Shown: positions 9,101 through 18,695, numbered from the stretch's first letter. The stretch is 64,000 nucleotides of DNA from Corynebacterium dentalis (GCF_900232865.1 NZ_OCTS01000002.1:248001-312000), one strand, 5' to 3'. Numbers and translations are program-made. Notes: generated by a model not told the origin, from the letters alone.

Positions 9101-12100
9101 AAGGTCAATGCCCTGTCCACTCCACGGCAAGATCTGCACGGGCTGGCCGGAAGCATTGGTGCGGAACTCCGCGCCCATGGCTGGATGCACGGTCACTGTG
9201 TCCCGGAAGGCTTCCACAACGGCCTCGGCATCCAGTCTCCGGTCAAACGTCAACGCAGTCTGTGCAACGTAGGCACCGGGTGCTGCCACCTGCGACTGGA
9301 ACCAGATTCCGCGCTGCAGCACGCTCAGCGGAGCGCGGCGTCCTGAGGATTGCTCGCGGCTGACCTGCTCCTGCAACTCGCGAGCTACCTCGCCGATGGC
9401 GCTGCGCAAACGCTCGATGGGAATCACCGAATTCACCACGGACAGGTCCATGCTCAAAGCTCGCTCGCTAGACCAGACATCCGCCTCCACCAGGTAATTC
9501 GTCCACTGACAGGCGGCATCGCCCGGCGCGTGAAGGACGGTGCCAGTCTCTCCCCGTCCGAGGTAGTTGACCAGGATCTGTGCACCGCGGGCCAGTGTTC
9601 GCTGCCCTTGCGGGTGTGTGTATCGCAGTGCCTGATAAGTGCGCCGGTCCGGGGCTGCGCCGTCCTCGTGGAGGGCGCGCATTTTCGCTGCGGCACGCGC
9701 AGCATGCGCTGGATCATCCAGCGGGAGGCTTACCGGCGCGATGGTGGTAAACCACCCGAGGGTTCGCCCAAAGGAATGATCGAAGGGGCGTCCGTGGCCT
9801 TCGACGTCCACAGCCCAGCTCCGCGCGTCCGTGCCAATTGTCCGAGCCACCGCGACGGTCACCAGCCCTGCCACCAGGTCTTGAACGTCCACACCCATCA
9901 CTTCGGGCGCAACGCTCTGCAGAACCTGCGCGGTCTGTCCGTCAATGCTCACTTCGACCTTGCTCACGTGATCCGTACTCCACTGGAACGAGTCCTCGAC
10001 GGGCCGTGGCAATGTAGCCAGTTCACTCCAGTGCTGGGCATCCTGAGCTGCTGCGGTGTGAGCATCGTGCAGTTCTTGCAGGCACAGATCCTTGAAGCTC
10101 GCCTGCTCAGGGAGAATCCTGCGCCCCGCGAGCGCATGCCGCAGATCGTCTTCCAGAATCATCCAACTGGCGCTATCGATCACCGCGTGATGTGCAACGG
10201 CCTTGGCGTACCCATCCACGCACCCGAGCACCACGCTACGACCAGCAGCGATATCGATGTGATCGATCAATGCATCCACGTCCAAAGCCCGCACAACCAC
10301 AGGACCGTCTCCCTCGGCACCAACAAAGTGCGCGAACGCAGAACTGGTGTCCACGCGCGTACGAAGCATCGGATGTGCCTGCGCTACCTGCTGCAGAGCC
10401 CGCTCCAAGTCCTCCACAGCGACCGGCCCCAGATCCAAGCGGCGCGCCTGCACAAAGCGGTCGCTCATTCCTCTTTCCATCTGCCTGCGCAGCATCGCCG
10501 GGATGGGGAAAGCCCCCGAGATTTCCGAGTGCCCCTCCTTCGGCCGAGTTTCTGCCTGGCTCTGTGTTGCTTCCCGAGCACCCGGCTGACTGTTCTGCGG
10601 CGTGACCCGCTCGGCAATCTTGCGTGGCGTGCGCCCCAAAAAGAAGTCCCGCGGAGTCACGTTGAGATCAGCGCGCGCCAGCGCATGAGTAACGCGGATG
10701 GCAAGAATACTGTCTCCACCTAAGCGGAAGAAGTCCGAGTCCGGCTCCACCTCGGCGCGGTCCAAGCGAAGTGCATCAACGATTGCCCGCGAGATCGCCT
10801 CCACCAGATCCGAGGTGTCCGAAGCCTTCTGAGCAGGAGAAACCTCTCCCAAAAGATCCAGGATCGCGCGCTCATCCCGCTTGCCATTGATGGTCTGCGG
10901 CACCTGTGTACTCACCGCGAATAGCTGCGGAACCATGTAGGCAGGTAGCGCGTCTCGGGCCGCTGCGGCAGCCCGGGAGGTGATCTCCTTGGCGTCGGCA
11001 CCAGAATCCGTAATCAACAATGCACCCGGCACCTGACCCTCGGGCAGATCGACCACCACCACGGCGGCCTCCCGCACACCGCTGACCTTCTCCAGCGCGC
11101 TCTCGATCTCCCCCAGCTCCACGCGATAACCGCGCAGCTGCACCTGCCTATCGGCGCGGCCCACGTAATCCAGATGACCGTTGTTCAGCACCTTTGCCAT
11201 GTCATTGCTGCAGTACATCCGCGCGCCTCCACCAACGAAAGGATCGGCCACGAAACGGGAGGCCGTAGTAGAAGCAAGCCCCCAATAACCCGCGGTGACC
11301 TGCGGTCCGGCAACGTACATGATGCCGGTCTCTCCAGGCTGCACCGGCTGTAATTGCGCGTCCAGGACATAGGTACGCAACCCGTCCATCGGGCGGCCGA
11401 TCGGGCTGTGGGCCTCCCCTGCATTCTCGGAGCATTCGTGTGCAGTGACATGCACTGTCGTCTCCGTGATGCCATACATGTTGATAAACCGAACATTCGG
11501 ATGAGCACTGCAGTAGGCAGCCTCCGCGCGGGCCTCCAAGGCCTCGCCGCCGAAGATCACCGTGCGCACCGCAGAGTCCTGCCCGAGGTGCGGCTCCAAC
11601 GCGGCAAAGGCGGTGGGGGTCTGGCTCAGCACCGTGATGGCTTCGGCACGCAACACCTCTGCGGCATCCTCCGGCGAGCGCATCAGCGCATACGGCATCA
11701 CCACGGCACGCCCGCCGGAGCTCAGCGCTGCCCACATCTCCCACACCGAAAAGTCGAAGGCGAAGCTGTGGCTGATCGACCACACGTCCTCCTGCGAAAA
11801 CTCCACGTGGCTGCGAGCATTGCCCAGCATCGCGGTCACGTTGGCGTGTGTGACGGCCACACCCTTCGGCCGCCCTGTGGAGCCGGAGGTGTAGATCACG
11901 TAGGCGATGTCATTGCCACGAGCTACGCTTGCCGACCGACCCGCAGGTGGCTTCGTTTCCCCACACATCGTCTGTTCACTGATCACCAGGAAGGGACAAT
12001 CCACCAGCTCAGAGACCATTTTTTCCGCGCTGGGACACACCAGCACAGCATCGGGTTGGCAATCCTTGAGGATCAATTCCACGCGCGCCTGCGGCGACAG

Positions 12101-15100
12101 CGGATCCACGGGAACGTAAGTGCCGGCGGACATCGTGGTGGCCAAGATGGCCGCAACCTGCCACGCATCGCGCTCCATGAGCAGGGCCACTCGTGGCGTG
12201 TGGGCGGCAACCTTCTGGTCCAGCACAGCACATATGCGCTGCGCCGCATCGTCTAGTTCTTCGTAGGTCCAGTGCTCCGTGGCACCATCTTCTCCGATAC
12301 TGGTCAGGGCAGGCCGGTCGCTGAAGTGCTCGACGTTGCGTCGCCACAATGAAGGAAGCGTGTCCACCGCGGACCCCGCGCGAGACGTCGCTCCGGACTC
12401 CACACCAGATACCGCACCCAACGTCTCTGCAACCTCACCCACGGTCGCCACTGCACCGGATTCGGACAGCAAAGAATCCAAACTCACTGCAAGCATCTGG
12501 GCGATGCGATGGGCACGTACCTCGGTGATTCGCTGCGGATCGTAGATCAGGCGCAGAGGGTGCTCGGCGGAAGGGTTGACCACGATGGACAGGGGAAAGT
12601 GTGGCGCGCCATTGTTGCGCACGTCGGTGACCTGCAGTGGCGAGCCGGGGCAGCGCAAGTCCTGTGGAGACAGCGGTACTTCCACGACCATCAGAGTATC
12701 CAGCAGTTCGCTGGCATTGGTTCCCAGTTCGCGGGCAATATCGGCCAGGCTGACGTGCTGGACATCGCGGACCTGATTGTTGTGATGGACCATGCCACGC
12801 AGCATGCTGGTCACCGGCAAGGTGGGATCAGATTGTCCCGGCGCGACCACCGGGATGGTGTTGAGCTGCATGCCCACGGCTTCGGCTACGCCAGAAACAG
12901 GAATGTCACGGCCAGAGACGGACGTAGCAAACACCACGTCAGCCCCCGGTTCGCAGCCTATCAAGGCGCGAAGGACCAGCCCCCACGCCGTGTGCACCAC
13001 ATCCGGCAGGCCCACACCTGCTGCCCGAGCACGCTCGAGCACATCAGCAGTCCGCGGATCGTCTACCAGCAATTCCCGGCGCTCGAGTGAACTCGAAGGA
13101 TTCGGGCACAGCACCGTGGGGCGCACCTCGCGCATTTGCTCGCGCCACACGGACAGATCGGCTTCCGCATCTCTGCGTGCCACCCATCGCACACTTCCGG
13201 CCATTCCGCCTTGCGGGTTGTAGCGCGGGATATGGGCGTCGTCATCCCGGTAGATCTCCAGGAGGTCCCGCAGCATGATAGGCACAGACCACCCGTCGGC
13301 GATGAGGTGATGCACCGTCTGGATCACGGCGATGTCCTGGCCACACACCGCGCCATCGGCACTGGTCGGAATCACAACGGTCCATCGCATGAGCGGCTCT
13401 GGCGCGGCATCACCGAGCGGCTGCAAGGAGATTCCCCGCGAGAGGTCATCAGCCGCAATCTCCTCCGCACGCCGCGTGAGCCACCCCTCCAATCCAGTAC
13501 CGGCCAACTCGGGCCCAGCCAACTCAGAGCCGGCCAACTCCGCAGGCACCGTCACTTCCCGGAAGTCCACCCGTAGATGCTCGGCAATCCCCGGATCAAT
13601 CACGGCAACCACATCGCCGCCGTCGGTTTCCCAGGGGCGCGTGCTCAGTGCAGGGTGGCGTCGAATCAATAAACGCGCAGCGCGGGCGAATCGCTCCCGG
13701 TCAAACGGTTCGCTGCACTCCATCCGCAAGACCTGCTGCTCCACATACGAGCTGGCCGATTCCTCGAACAGCGAATGGAAGTACATGCCGTGCTGCAGCG
13801 CGGTCAGCGGCAGCACGTCCTGCAATTCAGCGGAGCCCAGCGCGGTGATTCGCGCCAGATCCGCAGAGTTCACGGGCGCGGGGGCAACGTCGCCCACGGA
13901 CAACACGCCGTGATCGGCAAGCGCTGCCACCTCGCGCAATGCCTCATCCCAGTGCCTGACGAGCTCTTCGATCTGCTCGGGGGAGATCCTGCCGCGTGCC
14001 CAGGAGATCGTGGTGCGCAGAACGTACCCCTCACCTGTATCTTCAGCGATCGCGTTGAACTCCAGCTCGCGGACCAACGGCTGGTCCGGGTCGCGTTGCT
14101 CGCCGAGTTGTCCGGTGGAGCCTGTGGGAGCGAAGTCTTGTGCGCCTGCGGAGACTCGTCCCAAGTAGTTGAACAGCACCTGTGCCTGCGGAGGGGTCTT
14201 CGCGGACTGATGCAACCACGTGTGGGCCTGGTAGGGAACGCCGTTTCCAGGGATGGCCGCGAGCTGGTCTTTCACTGCGTTGAGGGCCAGCGCTAACGGG
14301 GCGATATGGCCCTTGGCCGCCGCGGAATCCTCCTGCAGTGCCGCCCGGGTGGGGTCGATCAGAAGGGGATATAGGCAGGTGAACCAGCCCACCGTGCGTG
14401 AAAGGTCCGCTTCCCTGCCCTGCGGCCCGGGCACGAATCGGGTTTCGCGGCCGTGCCCCTCCACTTCCACCAGGGTCCATGTTTGTTTGTTTCGACGCCA
14501 ACGCGCCAACGCCACGCTCAATGCCGTAAGCAATACGGAATTCGCCCCCGTGCGGAAGGCGTGGGGCACCGCCCCCAGTAATTCGTCCGTGATCTGCACT
14601 GATGCCTCATGTACCAGGCTGCGCTCCTCACGGACTGTGGGCGCATTCTCGGGATCATCAGCAAGTGCGGGCACCTGCGGGTCCCGCAGAGGTTCATCCA
14701 CGCTCGGCAATGGGGGCAGGGAGCGATTGGCGTCCTCGGCATACTCGCCAGTATCAACGGCCAGCTGCAGCAGCTGCGTCCATCGGCGCAGGGACGTCCG
14801 CTCCGGCGCGAGCTGTTCCCCGCGATACGCCGTGGCGAGGTCCTCGCCGATAATGTTCCATGACACGCCATCGACCACCAGGTGATGCACCACCAGGCGC
14901 AACCTGCCGGGCACCAGCCCTGCTGAGACCACCACTCCGTCTGCTGGATCCAGCAGCGAGGAAAGCGCATCGATGTCCGTGGTGGGATGGATAGCCACTG
15001 CTCTTTCGGCAGGTTTCTCCGGGAGTTCCAAGCGCAACGGGTTCCGCTGCACACGTGCCCGCAGCGCAGGGTGCGCCTGCAACACGTCAGCCACCATCCG

Positions 15101-17104
15101 CCCGGCCAGCTGGGCATCCACATCTTCTGGAACGGAAAATTCCACGGACTGAATAAAGCCGTCCACGTGTTCGGTGATGGAATCAAACCAGCGCAGAATC
15201 GGCAGCGAGTGCACCTCACCGGTTGGCTCATCATCCGGATCGTGTTCGAAAGTCCAGCGTTCTTCGGCGCACCGAGCCAGTTGCTGTGGAGTGCGCGCAG
15301 AGAAAATATCACCCACACTCACCTCCACCCCGCGCCGCCCCAGCGCCGAGATCAGAGTGATGGCCCGCAGGCTATCGCCACCGATATCGAAGAAGTCCGT
15401 CTCCGCCCCCAGCGCGCTGACCCCCAACGCTTCAGCCATCGCCTCCGCGATCAGGGCAACGGTTTCCCCGTCTCGTTCAGCATCGGCCGGAGCATCGGTG
15501 AGCGAGCTCCAATCCGGCTCCGGCAGCGCCTTCCGATCCACTTTTCCGTTGGCCGTCCGCGGCAACTCATCCATGACGGTGATAATCGCGGGCACCATGT
15601 ATTCGGGCAGTACCTCGGCGCACCAACTGCGGATCGCAGCACCATCGAGACCGGCAGTCACCGTCACATAGCCCAGCAGTCGTCCCTGCCGAGCAATCAC
15701 GCTCGCCGCCTCCACATCTGGGTGTCCCACCAATGCGGATTCCACGTCCTCCAACTCCAGGCGCATGCCACGAATTTTCACCTGATTATCGGCCCGCCCC
15801 ACGAATTCCAGCGAGCCGTCGTTGTGCCGGCGCACCAGGTCTCCTGTGCGGTACATCCTGGTTCCGTCCGACGCAAACACGTCCGCGACAAAGCGGCTGG
15901 CCGTGAGTCCTGGAGCATTGATATACCCCTTGGCCAGCAGGAATCCAGCCACATAGAGTTCGCCAGTTTCCTGGCCTGGAACCACCCGCAGGTGCTCATC
16001 GAGCACGTAGAGCCGACAGTTGGGATTGGCCACACCGATGCTCGTGTTGAGGCGATCCTCGTCGTCACGGTAGATGACGTGGGAGACACCGATGGTGGCT
16101 TCCGCTGGCCCGTACCCGTGGTACAGCGGGATGGCCAGCTGCTGGCGAAAACGACGAAACAGCGCCTGGGTGAGCATCTCTCCGCCACACCAGACATGCC
16201 GCAAGCTGTCTAACAGATTCGTGCCTTCGGCCTGTTTGAGCATGACGTCGAGAACACTCGAAACCAGATACGCAAACGTCACGCCCTCGCGATGGATGAG
16301 GCGGGCCAAGCGTTGGGGGTCTTGCTCCACGCCCGGCGCGGCCACCACCACGCGGCCTCCGCAAACCAGTGGCAGGAAGATCTCGTTGATGGAGATATCA
16401 AAGGCCAGCGGCGCCTTGAACAGGGAGGCATCATCGCGGCCGAAGAACAGGATCTGATCGCGCTGCCAGAGCAAGCGCTCCACGATCGCGCCGTGGCGGA
16501 TCATCGCGCCCTTGGGACGGCCGGTGCTGCCCGAGGTAAAGATGACGTACGCAACGCTGTCCGTGGACGGCGGGGTGAACAGCTCGCGGGTGGCATCGAG
16601 GTCGAATAGCGCGTCTTCGGTGAGCGCGCAGTTGTCCTGCATGAGCACGAAGCTCAGGCTGGCATCGTGGGTGACGGATTCTCGGCGCGCCTGCGGCCAC
16701 GAGGGGTCCAGCGGGACAAAACTGCCACCGGCGAGCAACGTGGCGACGATACCCACCACCATCTCCGCGCTGCGCGGCAGCGAGATTCCCACACTTTGAC
16801 CAGCGTCAATACCGTGTTCCCGCAAACAGCGCGCCACGGCTGTGGCGTGGGCGACGAGCTGCGCATAGGTCAGCCTGTGCCGGTCATCCACCACTGCGAG
16901 CGCATCCGGGGTCTCCTGCGCATGCTGCAGGAGCAGGCTGATCAGGTCCGGGCGATCGCGATCCTGATCCGTGTCATTCCATATCCGCTGCTGGGCGATC
17001 CGATCCTGTTCACTGCGGCCATGACCGATGACGGAGCCGCCATCTCGAGAAGCAAGCGTATCGCCAGAGGAAAACGGAGTGTGAGCAGACGATCGGGTGG
17101 GCAC
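6182..17104 (-). CDS. Three-module siderophore nonribosomal peptide synthetase (CchH-like), A-T-E-C-A-T-E-C-A-T
   Basis: 3640 residues. Module 1: A1 about 60-530, T1 545-615 (Ser578 in GGDS), E1 632-1060 (HHLVVDG at 740). Module 2: C2 1095-1530 (HHLIADG at 1265), A2 1585-2090, T2 2095-2165 (Ser2132), E2 2195-2575 (HHAVIDS at 2305). Module 3: C3 2590-3020, A3 3040-3555, T3 3565-3635 (Ser3600 in GGHS). There is no starter C domain and no thioesterase. Pocket codes by hand alignment: DINYWGGIGK, DFWSIGMVHK, DMENLGLINK, pointing to fhOrn, Thr (or Ser) and N5-hydroxyornithine, the coelichelin order. Both E domains imply D residues at units 1 and 2. Oddities: the C3 active-site motif reads HLVLVDG (residues 2719-2725) instead of HHxxxDG, and the A2 lid motif reads YCSNDMA. 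The start is GTG at 17102-17104 with GAAAGG upstream. It follows the monooxygenase by 122 bp. Confidence 0.95.
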   Translation of the reverse strand: MPTRSSAHTPFSSGDTLASRDGGSVIGHGRSEQDRIAQQRIWNDTDQDRDRPDLISLLLQHAQETPDALAVVDDRHRLTYAQLVAHATAVARCLREHGIDAGQSVGISLPRSAEMVVGIVATLLAGGSFVPLDPSWPQARRESVTHDASLSFVLMQDNCALTEDALFDLDATRELFTPPSTDSVAYVIFTSGSTGRPKGAMIRHGAIVERLLWQRDQILFFGRDDASLFKAPLAFDISINEIFLPLVCGGRVVVAAPGVEQDPQRLARLIHREGVTFAYLVSSVLDVMLKQAEGTNLLDSLRHVWCGGEMLTQALFRRFRQQLAIPLYHGYGPAEATIGVSHVIYRDDEDRLNTSIGVANPNCRLYVLDEHLRVVPGQETGELYVAGFLLAKGYINAPGLTASRFVADVFASDGTRMYRTGDLVRRHNDGSLEFVGRADNQVKIRGMRLELEDVESALVGHPDVEAASVIARQGRLLGYVTVTAGLDGAAIRSWCAEVLPEYMVPAIITVMDELPRTANGKVDRKALPEPDWSSLTDAPADAERDGETVALIAEAMAEALGVSALGAETDFFDIGGDSLRAITLISALGRRGVEVSVGDIFSARTPQQLARCAEERWTFEHDPDDEPTGEVHSLPILRWFDSITEHVDGFIQSVEFSVPEDVDAQLAGRMVADVLQAHPALRARVQRNPLRLELPEKPAERAVAIHPTTDIDALSSLLDPADGVVVSAGLVPGRLRLVVHHLVVDGVSWNIIGEDLATAYRGEQLAPERTSLRRWTQLLQLAVDTGEYAEDANRSLPPLPSVDEPLRDPQVPALADDPENAPTVREERSLVHEASVQITDELLGAVPHAFRTGANSVLLTALSVALARWRRNKQTWTLVEVEGHGRETRFVPGPQGREADLSRTVGWFTCLYPLLIDPTRAALQEDSAAAKGHIAPLALALNAVKDQLAAIPGNGVPYQAHTWLHQSAKTPPQAQVLFNYLGRVSAGAQDFAPTGSTGQLGEQRDPDQPLVRELEFNAIAEDTGEGYVLRTTISWARGRISPEQIEELVRHWDEALREVAALADHGVLSVGDVAPAPVNSADLARITALGSAELQDVLPLTALQHGMYFHSLFEESASSYVEQQVLRMECSEPFDRERFARAARLLIRRHPALSTRPWETDGGDVVAVIDPGIAEHLRVDFREVTVPAELAGSELAGPELAGTGLEGWLTRRAEEIAADDLSRGISLQPLGDAAPEPLMRWTVVIPTSADGAVCGQDIAVIQTVHHLIADGWSVPIMLRDLLEIYRDDDAHIPRYNPQGGMAGSVRWVARRDAEADLSVWREQMREVRPTVLCPNPSSSLERRELLVDDPRTADVLERARAAGVGLPDVVHTAWGLVLRALIGCEPGADVVFATSVSGRDIPVSGVAEAVGMQLNTIPVVAPGQSDPTLPVTSMLRGMVHHNNQVRDVQHVSLADIARELGTNASELLDTLMVVEVPLSPQDLRCPGSPLQVTDVRNNGAPHFPLSIVVNPSAEHPLRLIYDPQRITEVRAHRIAQMLAVSLDSLLSESGAVATVGEVAETLGAVSGVESGATSRAGSAVDTLPSLWRRNVEHFSDRPALTSIGEDGATEHWTYEELDDAAQRICAVLDQKVAAHTPRVALLMERDAWQVAAILATTMSAGTYVPVDPLSPQARVELILKDCQPDAVLVCPSAEKMVSELVDCPFLVISEQTMCGETKPPAGRSASVARGNDIAYVIYTSGSTGRPKGVAVTHANVTAMLGNARSHVEFSQEDVWSISHSFAFDFSVWEMWAALSSGGRAVVMPYALMRSPEDAAEVLRAEAITVLSQTPTAFAALEPHLGQDSAVRTVIFGGEALEARAEAAYCSAHPNVRFINMYGITETTVHVTAHECSENAGEAHSPIGRPMDGLRTYVLDAQLQPVQPGETGIMYVAGPQVTAGYWGLASTTASRFVADPFVGGGARMYCSNDMAKVLNNGHLDYVGRADRQVQLRGYRVELGEIESALEKVSGVREAAVVVVDLPEGQVPGALLITDSGADAKEITSRAAAAARDALPAYMVPQLFAVSTQVPQTINGKRDERAILDLLGEVSPAQKASDTSDLVEAISRAIVDALRLDRAEVEPDSDFFRLGGDSILAIRVTHALARADLNVTPRDFFLGRTPRKIAERVTPQNSQPGAREATQSQAETRPKEGHSEISGAFPIPAMLRRQMERGMSDRFVQARRLDLGPVAVEDLERALQQVAQAHPMLRTRVDTSSAFAHFVGAEGDGPVVVRALDVDALIDHIDIAAGRSVVLGCVDGYAKAVAHHAVIDSASWMILEDDLRHALAGRRILPEQASFKDLCLQELHDAHTAAAQDAQHWSELATLPRPVEDSFQWSTDHVSKVEVSIDGQTAQVLQSVAPEVMGVDVQDLVAGLVTVAVARTIGTDARSWAVDVEGHGRPFDHSFGRTLGWFTTIAPVSLPLDDPAHAARAAAKMRALHEDGAAPDRRTYQALRYTHPQGQRTLARGAQILVNYLGRGETGTVLHAPGDAACQWTNYLVEADVWSSERALSMDLSVVNSVIPIERLRSAIGEVARELQEQVSREQSSGRRAPLSVLQRGIWFQSQVAAPGAYVAQTALTFDRRLDAEAVVEAFRDTVTVHPAMGAEFRTNASGQPVQILPWSGQGIDLPVETIEGDLEAIMNADRSAGIDLASVPLAKATIVSGRSAEQTGDTLLLTYHLVLVDGWSRAVMLQTFLERLTLRSGQARTQGAGELVPRRCSIADALLESVDTHKEQADSDYWVHRLETLSQPTLVAPQAADISSEQSRSELPCQVFAECSEELTGALQKKIRAQALTLTSVVNAAVAVALGAVTGDSDVVFGQSVSGRDALSDPAMSDVVGVLLNTVPVRVTARPGQSIKELVQDVYRQRIEDMDHDSADLGAIQQQLGVGTLFDSMVVVQNFLDPQAAEELRDRHGVVEERAEDSTHFPLTWVFTPGPKLGIKLEFRHDVVDESLAHSVLEAATEVLTAFVDTPEVPLAQLAQSAPSRAEVASLPTTPAQVASWQKAEGIERTVADELMDIAQRFPDRIAVVDDAQQWTFGELMARCSDIAEKIKNCGVNSGGTVAIAVERSAHSVVALLGALWAGVRYVPLDLTHPDGRLRVIVEDSQPTAALVDDSSRERMERIGAFPCVDVTTADSHATTRTPAAMPGDDAYLMYTSGSTGKPKGVVIKHCGLHNMLDNHRRKIFTPAAADGQTLRIAHAISFAFDMSWEELFWLVEGHEVRIFSEDLRRDAAAMVEAIRAHQVDVINVTPTVAEQLLAEGMLESGAHRPRVVLLGGEAVSHGVWETLRKADDVRGYNLYGPTEYTINALGAGTNESATPVIGTPVDRTAAFVLDPWLRPVPTGAPGELYLAGSGLAQGYHGLAARTASSMVACPWGAPGERMYRTGDIVRARADGMFEYLGRSDDQVKIRGHRVDPGDVSAAVSRSVDPRILHCVTVPVRISDATLLACHLVAPQLRDADQGERQNFLTGVRDALREELPSYMIPDRWSIVDELPVTSNGKTDLAALGEGERITDKGRAPASETEEITAELFAESLDIEPEDVPVDADYFDMGGHSMAVIKLCALLRGELGVEVGVREFYGLRTVERVAEFVEARS
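13501..13545 (-). repeat. Three tandem 15-bp repeats inside the NRPS gene (C2 domain)
   Basis: Three consecutive 15-bp units built on a GCCAACTC core at 13501-13515, 13516-13530 and 13531-13545. They encode the pentapeptide series ELAGS-ELAGP-ELAGT (about residues 1189-1203) in the N-terminal half of condensation domain 2. The units keep the reading frame. This looks like a local expansion between conserved motifs. Confidence 0.8.
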
Positions 17105-17226
17105 AAAGAGCCTTTCGGTGGATGGGGAAACGGAGAATCAAACGCGGATGGCGGACGTCGGGCTAGGTGTCAGCCAACGTCGCGTTGAGTGTCAGCCAAT
17201 CTCAAGCGGAGCACGGCACGGGAAAA

Positions 17227-18645
17227 TCAGCCTGCGATCAGGTGCGAAGAATCCTGATGATGCTCGGAGCGGAGATCTTCATCCGCCGGCGCACGATGCG
17301 TGCGTTGCTGACCCGTGATGGCCTCCACCAGTTCCCCGGAGCGGGTCGCGATGTTGGAGAGCAACGTGGAACCGAGTCCATGCGTGGCCTCAGTTGCTCC
17401 CTGCACGAAGAGTCCTGGCACGCGCTCGCCATTGAGCACGGCGCCATAATCCCTAGTGACGGTGAATTCTTCACTGCCGTGACTATCAGCGTGAATCCCC
17501 GCAAGACCGCGAGACCGGAAGCCCGTGGCGCACACCACCACGTCAAAGTTTTCTGTCACCACGTCTCCGGTTACTCGGTGGCGAATGTCCACGTCAACGC
17601 TGCCGTCGGAACAATTACGCGCACCGAGCACCTCCGTGGTCCGGCGAATATCGAGCCGCTGACGCCCGGTGACGCTTTCCCGATACTGGCGGTCGTGGAG
17701 CTCATCGAGAAGCTCAGATTCCACGCAGGCGTAATTGGTGTAGCGGTGGCGGATCAACAGCTCGTCGCGGATCGCATCGGGCGCGTGGAAGAAGTCATCA
17801 ACGGCCTCCGGGTCGAACACTCGATTGGCGAAGGGGCTGTCATCGGCGGGGATGAAGCCGTAGCTGTTCAAGCTGCCCGTGACGGTATCGATATGCGGGC
17901 AATCGTGGAAGTACCGGATGGCCTCGGCTGCGGACTGGCCCGCGCCGATCACCAAAGCTCGGCGGATATTCCACCCACTGTTCAGCAGCTTCTTGGTGCT
18001 CGGGAGCAAATCGATGTTGTGGAAGATGCGCGAGGTGTCCAAGGAGCTGTCCTCGGCCCACGCAGGCATCTTGGCTTCCAGACCGCGGGCAACCACCACG
18101 TTGCGGCAGCGAATGGACTCCGACTGCTGAGCTCGCTGCCCTTCGGACTCACCGCTTCCTAACTTCCTGCGGACGTGCACCACAAAACGAGCTCCGTCTG
18201 TGGCCGGTTCCGGGAGCGTCTCGATGGACGTCACGGTGGTGTTGTACTGCGTGTCCACGGTGATGTGATCCGCGATCCAACGGAGGTAATCGGCGAATTC
18301 CACGCGTTCCGGGGTGAAGGTTTGGCGGTTAATGAAATCAATCAAGCGGTCACTGTGATGCAAGTAGTTGATGAAGCTGAAGCGGCTCTGCGGATTGCGC
18401 ACCGTGACCAAGTCTTTAAGGAAGCTGATCTGCATGTTGGATCCATCGAGGAGCATGCCTGGATGCCAGTTGAATTCCGGGCGGGCTTCCACAAAGAGTG
18501 CATCGAGTTCTGGGGCTTGCTCCTCGATAGCTACCGCGAGCCCGAGGTTTCCGGGGCCGATGCCGATCCCGACGATGTCGCGGACGGAATTTTCGTGGGT
18601 ACTGCGCTCTGCGGATGTCTGAGCTTGACGATCGATGATGGTCAC
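17227..18645 (-). CDS. L-ornithine N5-monooxygenase (SidA/PvdA/CchB family)
   Basis: 472-residue flavin-dependent N-hydroxylating monooxygenase that converts ornithine to N5-hydroxyornithine with O2 and NADPH. Visible motifs: FAD-binding GIGIGPGNLG near residue 25, the substrate region NMQISFLKDLVTVRNP, NADPH-binding VIGAGQSAAEAI near residue 235, and C-terminal VVCATGFRSRG. I chose the GTG at 18643-18645, which has AGAGAGG at the correct spacing; an in-frame TTG at 18675 is less likely. A DtxR box lies 51 bp upstream. It is followed on the same strand by the NRPS that would use its product directly (module 3) and in formylated form (module 1). Confidence 0.93.
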   Translation of the reverse strand: MTIIDRQAQTSAERSTHENSVRDIVGIGIGPGNLGLAVAIEEQAPELDALFVEARPEFNWHPGMLLDGSNMQISFLKDLVTVRNPQSRFSFINYLHHSDRLIDFINRQTFTPERVEFADYLRWIADHITVDTQYNTTVTSIETLPEPATDGARFVVHVRRKLGSGESEGQRAQQSESIRCRNVVVARGLEAKMPAWAEDSSLDTSRIFHNIDLLPSTKKLLNSGWNIRRALVIGAGQSAAEAIRYFHDCPHIDTVTGSLNSYGFIPADDSPFANRVFDPEAVDDFFHAPDAIRDELLIRHRYTNYACVESELLDELHDRQYRESVTGRQRLDIRRTTEVLGARNCSDGSVDVDIRHRVTGDVVTENFDVVVCATGFRSRGLAGIHADSHGSEEFTVTRDYGAVLNGERVPGLFVQGATEATHGLGSTLLSNIATRSGELVEAITGQQRTHRAPADEDLRSEHHQDSSHLIAG

Positions 18646-18695
18646 TATGGCCTCTCTGTAGGATGCGCCAACCAACTTCTTAGGATAGGCAATGC

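Noticed and set aside
6308..16213. Long plus-strand open frames opposite the NRPS gene (up to about 750 codons)
   Set aside because: They are antisense to a gene with continuous NRPS motifs, have His/Arg/Gly-rich low-information sequence, no ribosome-binding sites and no recognisable domain; they reflect high GC codon bias.
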